Positions 59,350-64,000 of a stretch of DNA of 64,000 nucleotides are shown piece by piece. The position numbers and the translations under genes were made by a program. The stretch's first letter is position 1; each line of letters starts with the position of its first letter. Origin of the DNA: JAGQZY01 sp964588335 (GTDB lineage: Bacteria > Bdellovibrionota > Bdellovibrionia > Bdellovibrionales > JAGQZY01); NCBI GenBank assembly GCA_964588335.1, contig CAZPOV010000012.1, positions 45,744 through 109,743 of the forward strand, in the 5' to 3' direction. The notes below the pieces were generated by a model. It saw nothing but the letters and a program-made list of their open reading frames with translations. It did not search any database and was not told where the DNA came from.

Positions 59350-59697
59350 TTAGATCCCCATCAGATTGTAAGAAATCACCTGCATCAGCGCTAACACCAA
59401 AGCGCCAATGATCGCGGGAAACCATCCGTGAATATCAAAGCCTTTAAGCATGCCGGCCGCCAGTCGTAGAATGATGGCATTCACCACAAAAATAAACAGA
59501 CCCAAAGTGATGATGGTTATGGGCAGTGATAAAAAAATCAGGAGAGGTCGAATAAACATATTAAGAAGACCGATGACCAAGGCGGCGATCATGGCTCGGA
59601 GAAAGGAACTGATCTTAAAGCCTGGAACAATGATCGCCGTGATATAAAGTAACAGACTGGAAACAATCCAAACGATCAAGCTCTGCATTGAAAACAT
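59350..59697 (-). CDS. phage holin family 4-type (DUF360) membrane protein
   Basis: 115 aa with four hydrophobic helices. Pattern A-I-I-V-P-G-F-K-I-S-S-F, A-L-V-I-G-L-L-N-M-F-I-R-P-L-L, L-P-I-T-I-I-T-L-G-L-F and V-N-A-I-I-L-R-L-A is that of the widespread YvlD-like family often called phage_holin_4_2. It is chromosomal and not phage-associated here. GGAG precedes the ATG by 8 nt. Function unknown; convergent with the GHKL gene by 22 bp. Confidence 0.88.
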   Translation of the reverse strand: MFSMQSLIVWIVSSLLLYITAIIVPGFKISSFLRAMIAALVIGLLNMFIRPLLIFLSLPITIITLGLFIFVVNAIILRLAAGMLKGFDIHGWFPAIIGALVLALMQVISYNLMGI

Positions 59698-59772
59698 AAA
59701 CCACTCTCCTTTTTGTGCATGGCTTTTTTACCAAACAATGGGTTGAAAAGTCGAGACTGTTTGAAATTTCCT

Positions 59773-61050
59773 CTATTGCATTTTTGAATTGATTGTTTTT
59801 AGCTCTGGTTTGTCACAGCAGGCGACTTCCGACTCTCCGCCTTGTTCTTGAATGTAAACCGACGCGATCCCTCGGTCGATCTGGCCGACATGGTCTTTAA
59901 AATGGGCGAGTGCGGCTTCAGGTACGGGATCGGCCGCGGGTAAATTCACTTTCAGTGGGTCCATCAATTGACGATGCTTTGACATCTCAAAATGCAAGTG
60001 GGGACCCGTGGCGTAACCGGTGGCTCCAACATAACCAATGATATCTCCCTGCAGAACTTTGGAGCCACGACGCAAACCTCTTTTAAAACGGCTCATGTGT
60101 AAGTATTTGGTGCGGTAACCTGCGACATGATCCAGAACAATCATTTTACCGCTGCCGCCATAGCGACCAATTTTAACAATCCGTCCATCACCAACGGCGC
60201 GAATGGGAGTGCCGCGGGGAGCTCCATAGTCGACGCCATTGTGGGCCTTGTACCGGCGGTGAATCGGGTGGAAGCGCCGGCGTGAAAATCGTGAAGTGAT
60301 TCGTCCGAATTTAATGGGGCTTTTTAAAAACACTTTACGTAAGGACTCACCATTTTCCTCGAAATATCCGCGAGTGCCTGTGGCTTTGTTTTGGTAGTAA
60401 TAGGCTTTGTACAGTTCGGGACCATTTTTGTATTCGGCATAGACGATATTACCCCAGCCGACAGGTCGTCCTTCAGCAAAAAGCTTTTCAACCGTAAACT
60501 TCCAAACGTCGCCTTTGCGAACCTCTCTGGAAAAGTCCACCTGCCACCCGAAAACCTCGGCAAAACCGACGATCACTTCATGGGATAGGCCTTGTTCGAC
60601 GGCCGAATTCCACAGACTGTCTTGGATGATGCCACCGAAATGAACCAATTTTTTGGTGGTATCCACATCAATAATTTCACTGGTCCATTCTTTGTGGGAA
60701 TAATCGATTTCAAGACGCTGCAAAGGGCTGATATCAAAGGTGATCCGTCGAAGATCCCCATTCACCTCTTTGGAGATCACGAAACGAGTTCCCGGCTGCA
60801 CGTGGCGCAAATCAAAAACAGGTTTGGTGATTTGAACAATTTCGTGAATCACTGTCGGATCCACTTTCGCTGCCATCAGAGCCTGATGGACCGATGAATT
60901 TCTTTTTATAGAATAGATTTCATGGGATAGAGGCAGCGGAGCCAAGATCAACATCTCATCAAATATAGGCAGTTGCTCTTGGGTGTATCCCTTGTAACTG
61001 GTTGAAATAATAACTAGAAAGCTGAGTAGATGGGCCCAATTTCGCAACAT
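59773..61050 (-). CDS. M23 family peptidoglycan endopeptidase (MepM/Csd3-like)
   Basis: 425 aa. N-terminal hydrophobic segment (residues 6-22), an OapA-like/LysM-like helical region, and the zinc peptidase domain: H-N-G-V-D-Y-G-A-P-R-G-T (about 268-279) with His and Asp zinc ligands and G-P-H-L-H-F-E (about 349-355) with the catalytic and ligand His. Such enzymes cut peptide cross-bridges in the periplasm. A 40-residue tail ends in A-C-C-D-K-P. No Shine-Dalgarno; TATGTT stands 11 bases upstream. Confidence 0.92.
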   Translation of the reverse strand: MLRNWAHLLSFLVIISTSYKGYTQEQLPIFDEMLILAPLPLSHEIYSIKRNSSVHQALMAAKVDPTVIHEIVQITKPVFDLRHVQPGTRFVISKEVNGDLRRITFDISPLQRLEIDYSHKEWTSEIIDVDTTKKLVHFGGIIQDSLWNSAVEQGLSHEVIVGFAEVFGWQVDFSREVRKGDVWKFTVEKLFAEGRPVGWGNIVYAEYKNGPELYKAYYYQNKATGTRGYFEENGESLRKVFLKSPIKFGRITSRFSRRRFHPIHRRYKAHNGVDYGAPRGTPIRAVGDGRIVKIGRYGGSGKMIVLDHVAGYRTKYLHMSRFKRGLRRGSKVLQGDIIGYVGATGYATGPHLHFEMSKHRQLMDPLKVNLPAADPVPEAALAHFKDHVGQIDRGIASVYIQEQGGESEVACCDKPELKTINSKMQ

Positions 61051-61116
61051 TCAATATTGGTAACATAAAATTAAAAAAGTGTAGACAGAAATTGATTCAT
61101 TATATTGATTTCATGA

Positions 61117-61151
61117 CCCAAGGAATTTCATTGGGCTTTTTTATGAAATTC
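61117..61151 (+). promoter_or_regulatory. possible attenuator with two competing hairpins
   Basis: Hairpin 1: CCCAA (61117-61121) / TTGGG (61131-61135) then CTTTTTT, terminator-like. Hairpin 2: GAATTTCAT (61123-61131) / ATGAAATTC (61143-61151), a perfect 9-bp stem that uses hairpin 1's loop and swallows its T-run, so the two cannot coexist. Located 17 bp before the gene at 61168. Confidence 0.35.
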
Positions 61152-61167
61152 TGTAGAACGCCAGTCC

Positions 61168-62043
61168 ATGAAAAAAGGTCTAAAGTTACTTCTTTGCGTC
61201 GATTGGGAAGGGTTGTCTCTTGAACCGGAGAACCTTGAAGCTCTGCAGTCATTTAAGAAGCGCTGGGCCATACCTCTTTTGCACTTTATGAATCCTGCCT
61301 ATTTTACGAGCAAAAAATGGAGTGGTCGGGCAAGAACCATAGATTGGACGCCTTATCTGCAGGAAAGTGTTTTGGGATTGCATCTTCATGCCAGCCGTCA
61401 TTTCATTGAATATTGCGGACTTTCATTTCGCCCTGGGCCCTGTTTTTCTCGTCTAGGTGATCAAAATCCCCAAGAATTTCAGGGGCATGAGGTCATGTTG
61501 CACGCCTACTCTGTTTATGAGTTTAGGAAAATGCTAGAGGTTTCAGCTCAATTGTTTTCCCAGGTTGATTGGCCTCGGGCTCGTTTTTTTCGTGCCGGCG
61601 GTTGGATGATGAGCCCCGACTTTTTTCCAGCTTTAAAGGACTATGGATTCTGTGCGGACAGTTCATCGACCAGTCCTGAAAACTTAGATCACACCTGTTG
61701 GCAAGGAGAGCCCTTGCAGCGTTACCTGCAAATTCTTTGGGGACACCAGAGCGATCGATCCCAGCCTTATCAGGATCAAGAGTTTTGGCAGATTCCCAAC
61801 AACGGTGGCGCCATTGATTATTGGCAGTCTCAAGACCGAGTTTTGAACTGGGCGCGCCAGCTGTTAAATCAGGAGAATCCGACGGCGGTGATTACCATTC
61901 ACCAAGAAACAGCGGCCCAGCATTTGTGGAAACTGGATGGTTTTTTAAATAACCTACTGCAAGGCCTTTCGGTTCTACAGCCGGTGGATTTCAATCAATT
62001 TCAAACACCTTCAATGCAGCCTTTTCGCCCTTTATCAGTTTAA
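61168..62043 (+). CDS. polysaccharide deacetylase-like protein
   Basis: 291 aa. C-V-D-W-E (10-14) supplies Asp12, and L-H-L-H-A-S-R-H-F (71-79) supplies an H-x-x-x-H pair (His74, His78), the metal triad of NodB-like carbohydrate esterases. F-R-A-G-G-W (about 145) and I-T-I-H-Q-E (about 240) also fit distant members of this fold. No signal peptide. It would remove acetyl or formyl groups from a sugar, perhaps in lipopolysaccharide or exopolysaccharide building, but the match is distant. Last 53 bases overlap the convergent DUF167 gene. Confidence 0.6.
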   Translation: MKKGLKLLLCVDWEGLSLEPENLEALQSFKKRWAIPLLHFMNPAYFTSKKWSGRARTIDWTPYLQESVLGLHLHASRHFIEYCGLSFRPGPCFSRLGDQNPQEFQGHEVMLHAYSVYEFRKMLEVSAQLFSQVDWPRARFFRAGGWMMSPDFFPALKDYGFCADSSSTSPENLDHTCWQGEPLQRYLQILWGHQSDRSQPYQDQEFWQIPNNGGAIDYWQSQDRVLNWARQLLNQENPTAVITIHQETAAQHLWKLDGFLNNLLQGLSVLQPVDFNQFQTPSMQPFRPLSV

Positions 62044-62209
62044 TATTGGACTTTGCAGTTTGAAAATATTTGGCAAGAGCTTCGATGATGCGACTGTTGG
62101 CTTTTCCATCCACAGGGGGCACATTGACCCGCACCACATACTCCGTTTCAGAAATTTTTTCGACAGACTCTTTTTTTGATCGAGGCTTGGCGCACACCTT
62201 GATTTGCAA
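61991..62209 (-). CDS. DUF167 (YggU-like) family protein
   Basis: 72 aa from TTG 62209, chosen because GAGG is five bases upstream and the start is 7 bp after the PP2C stop; an ATG at 62266 would overlap the PP2C gene by 50 bp. Core: I-K-V-C-A-K-P-R-S-K-K-E-S-V, V-V-R-V-N-V-P-P-V-D-G-K-A-N, I-I-E-A-L-A-K-Y-F and I-K-L-I-K-G-E-K-A-A-L-K, all DUF167 marks. No established function. Third gene of the kinase-phosphatase cassette. Confidence 0.85.
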   Translation of the reverse strand: MQIKVCAKPRSKKESVEKISETEYVVRVNVPPVDGKANSRIIEALAKYFQTAKSNIKLIKGEKAALKVFEID

Positions 62210-62216
62210 GAAAACC

Positions 62217-62999
62217 TCAGTTTTTAAAAAGCACGAAACTGATGTCGTCTTTTTTTGAGTCTTCATTTTCGTAAATTTTCTCTTTGATAAGATTCATCAA
62301 AGATTCCGAAATGTCCGTGGTACTGCCTTTGCGAACCAAATTTACAATTTGATCGGGGGAGAAATTATCGAAAATTCCGTCACTGGCTAAGAATACGGTG
62401 TCGTAAGAGTTCAGCTCAATTTCGGGTCCAATTTCAATTCTCATGTCTGAGTCGCCCACCAAATTGGAAATATAGTGGAGGTCAGGATGCTCAAGGGCTT
62501 CTTTTTCATCGATCAAACCGGCTTCTATACCATATCCAACAGGCGAGTGGGCCAGTGACCGATACTTTATCTTTCCCTTTTGGCCACAAATTACCAGAGT
62601 GGAATCACCGACTTGATAACCACGAGCATGATTTTTATAAACTTCGCAAACTGTAATGGTGGTGCGGGCTCCGATACCGGCAGCAATCAAATCCTTATTG
62701 GCTTTCTCGATGGCGTCGACGATTTGTCGTCGATGACTGTCTTCATTGCCTTCCGTCGACTCAAGGGCCTTCTGGATATTCGATAGAACCAAGAATGCGG
62801 CTTCTTCTCCCTTTGGATGGCCTCCGGCACCATCGGCCACAGCGAAGACAAAACCTTTTTTAGTTTTAAAAATGCCGACTGCATCTTCGTTGCAGGTGTC
62901 TTTGAAGGGAGACTTTTTAGAAAAATACAGAATATTCTGTTTTTCATCTAAAAACTCCGGTTTTTCAAAATCGGATTGAAGCGCCAGCTGACTTTTCAT
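62217..62999 (-). CDS. PP2C-type serine/threonine phosphatase
   Basis: 260 aa. N-E-D-A (37-40), V-A-D-G-A-G-G (54-60), G-D-S (131-133), A-S-D-G-I-F-D-N (205-212) and D-D-I-S (251-254) are the metal-binding and catalytic PP2C motifs in the right order. It is cytoplasmic (no signal or membrane helix). The ATG immediately follows the kinase stop (stop codon occupies 63000-63002), so kinase and phosphatase are translated together. Likely reverses the partner kinase's phosphorylation. Confidence 0.93.
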   Translation of the reverse strand: MKSQLALQSDFEKPEFLDEKQNILYFSKKSPFKDTCNEDAVGIFKTKKGFVFAVADGAGGHPKGEEAAFLVLSNIQKALESTEGNEDSHRRQIVDAIEKANKDLIAAGIGARTTITVCEVYKNHARGYQVGDSTLVICGQKGKIKYRSLAHSPVGYGIEAGLIDEKEALEHPDLHYISNLVGDSDMRIEIGPEIELNSYDTVFLASDGIFDNFSPDQIVNLVRKGSTTDISESLMNLIKEKIYENEDSKKDDISFVLFKN

Positions 63000-63740
63000 C
63001 TACAGCCTTGTTTCACTTTGCCAGTCTATATTTTCAATGTGTTGTCGCAACATGGTCGCGGTTCGGAATTTCTTGTTGATAAGATTAGAGCGCAATCCAA
63101 GGCAAATATCTTTCACTTCTTGTGGGTGTTTCGAATAATATTTCCGTCCACCAATAGCGTCGTAAAAAAGACGAATAAGATTCACGATATCCTCTGCTTT
63201 GTTAAGACTTTTTGCGTCTCCCCAATTGTACATATCGAGAAGTTTGAATTCAAAACCAAGTCCCTTCCTTCTTATGATAATGTTATCTGAGTGCAAATCA
63301 CCATGATATTCGTTGTGGAAATGGACACTTTCAATACCTTTGGCAAGGGAGTGCAGTAAGAGAAGGCCTTGCATAATACCAATGCGGCCTCCTGGCTGAC
63401 GTTTTAAGAAATGGCTTAAAATCATGCCCTCAGCGTATTCGTAGACGAAGCAGGTGATCTCTTCACCGCGGATGCGCACTGACTCTTGAGTGTAGTAATT
63501 GATAGAGACCGGGCTTTCAGAAAGTTTGTGCAATCTTTGAGCATACTGCCGGGCCACTTTATTGTTGCGGTTGCGGCGGGGATAAAAAAACTTTAGAGCC
63601 ACTGGAATTTTAGAGACCGTCTCTTCGGCTTTGTAAACTTCGCCTTCCCAGCCTCCGCCCAATTTCTTGATGACCCTGTATTTCCCAGCAATCATCCGTC
63701 CTTCTTCAAAATCAAATTTCATGGTTTGTCTTGTCGCCAT
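63000..63740 (-). CDS. eukaryotic-like Ser/Thr protein kinase, minimal domain with altered DFG
   Basis: 246 aa: only a kinase domain. Gly loop L-G-G-G-W-E-G-E-V-Y (27-36), Lys50 in V-A-L-K-F-F, catalytic loop H-G-D-L-H-S-D-N (146-153) in place of H-R-D-x-K-x-x-N, and L-L-D-M-Y (167-171) where D-F-G is expected: the metal-binding Asp remains but Phe and Gly are changed. The H-G-D-x-H-x-x-N loop is common in APH/choline-kinase-like and some bacterial kinases, so the substrate might be small or protein. Lacks sensor and membrane domains. AAAGGAT precedes the ATG. Confidence 0.82.
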   Translation of the reverse strand: MATRQTMKFDFEEGRMIAGKYRVIKKLGGGWEGEVYKAEETVSKIPVALKFFYPRRNRNNKVARQYAQRLHKLSESPVSINYYTQESVRIRGEEITCFVYEYAEGMILSHFLKRQPGGRIGIMQGLLLLHSLAKGIESVHFHNEYHGDLHSDNIIIRRKGLGFEFKLLDMYNWGDAKSLNKAEDIVNLIRLFYDAIGGRKYYSKHPQEVKDICLGLRSNLINKKFRTATMLRQHIENIDWQSETRL

Positions 63741-63854
63741 AAAGCCACATCCTTTTTAAGACAGCAAATTACACGGGAACAAATTGTCTTGGCAACCAAC
63801 AACCGATGGCGCTGGCATTACAGGGGGCGCAGGTTAGACTCCGCCCCGAGCCAT

Positions 63855-64000
63855 TTAACGAAAGACAATTTTAAAGGCCTTCATCGTTTCATCCCATGAT
63901 AGCTCATCGGCGCGTTTGTCATAAGCTAAGGGTATGCTGTATTTCTTGCCTTTTTTGGTAGCCTCAGGATTGGTGAATCCGTGTTTGGCCCCTTTGTAGT
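63855..64000 (-). CDS. dienelactone hydrolase family protein, C-terminal end
   Basis: 48 codons at the right edge, ending at TAA (63855-63857). The encoded Y-K-G-A-K-H-G-F-T-N-P-E-A-T has the catalytic-triad His of the alpha/beta-hydrolase dienelactone hydrolase family, and the following P-L-A-Y-D-K-R-A-D-E-L-S-W and K-A-F-K-I-V-F are the usual end. The rest lies beyond the window. A 114-bp gap before the kinase gene contains a GC-rich hairpin (63826-63849) with no T-run. Confidence 0.75.
   Translation of the reverse strand, partial: YKGAKHGFTNPEATKKGKKYSIPLAYDKRADELSWDETMKAFKIVFR

Noticed and set aside
59350..59697. Holin-family gene as evidence of a prophage
   Set aside because: The family is mainly chromosomal in bacteria, and no other phage gene, integrase or attachment site is nearby. 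The fibre genes have Sec signals and no phage structural neighbours.
63826..63849. GC-rich hairpin (GGGGCG/CGCCCC) after the dienelactone hydrolase gene
   Set aside because: No T-run on either side, so not called as a terminator; may be chance or a Rho-dependent site.
1..64000. CRISPR arrays, tRNA, rRNA, insertion sequences
   Set aside because: No regularly spaced short repeats, cloverleaf, rRNA-like sequence or transposase seen; the only long repeats are within the fibre genes.

Overview
The window (~45% G+C by eye, 51 protein genes called, no rRNA or tRNA seen) looks like a chromosome segment from a predatory or predator-related bacterium of the Bdellovibrionota (Bdellovibrio/Pseudobdellovibrio-like). 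Main reasons: two enormous secreted fibre proteins built like the mosaic adhesive trimer (MAT) proteins described in Bdellovibrio, many small secreted proteins without known relatives, and a core gene set (TypA, Acs, RlmI-like methyltransferase, Atm1-like ABC exporter, M23 and SleB-type wall hydrolases) typical of Gram-negative deltaproteobacterial-grade genomes. The taxonomic call is inference.

Layout. 1-6277: SRPBCC fragment, a large secreted exonuclease-endonuclease-phosphatase (EEP) enzyme, two unknown secreted proteins, a CXXCH/Asp-rich protein with a C-terminal anchor, a Lys/His-rich small protein and DUF924. 6367-10922: five-gene operon of 4-TM protein, cluster-less FeS-BCP-type photolyase, SDR, membrane protein and AarF/UbiB kinase, with a palindrome and apparently leaderless promoter in front. 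10919-14066: heptosyltransferase, GT2 and a multi-TM envelope protein. 14148-17553: acetyl-CoA synthetase plus sodium:solute symporter. 17723-23329: coiled-coil protein, TypA, DCC protein, RlmI-like methyltransferase, thioredoxin, secreted protein, DUF938. 23368-27256: small secreted proteins/lipoprotein and an OPT transporter.

27364-47031 is the striking part: two same-strand giant fibre genes (2712 and 3759 aa) with Sec signals, a shared N-terminal domain, about fifteen G-x-V/I-G-I-G-T-x-x-P shaft repeats each, and a related C-terminal tip. About 2 kb of their 5' halves is nearly identical in DNA, flanked by diverged and again identical patches, a mosaic expected from gene conversion. The larger gene also has a YadA-like beta-roll head and a perfect 409-bp internal DNA duplication. 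A LysR regulator lies upstream on the same strand, divergent from yceI with a T-N11-A palindrome between.

48812-54234: NAD-binding epimerase-like protein, YheU protein, then an overlapping operon (GreA/B-C-like, GNAT with Cys cluster, FAD oxidase, followed by MgtC and aspartoacylase). 54273-61050: SleB-like lipoprotein, M20 peptidase, Atm1-like exporter, GHKL ATPase, holin-like membrane protein, M23 peptidase. 61117-64000: polysaccharide-deacetylase-like protein with a possible attenuator, a kinase/PP2C phosphatase/DUF167 cassette and a dienelactone hydrolase 3' end.

No intergenic stretch exceeds 300 bases. Several genes lack a usable Shine-Dalgarno but have a -10-like hexamer 6-7 nt before the start codon, suggesting leaderless transcripts; the clearest is the divergent promoter at 20485-20533.
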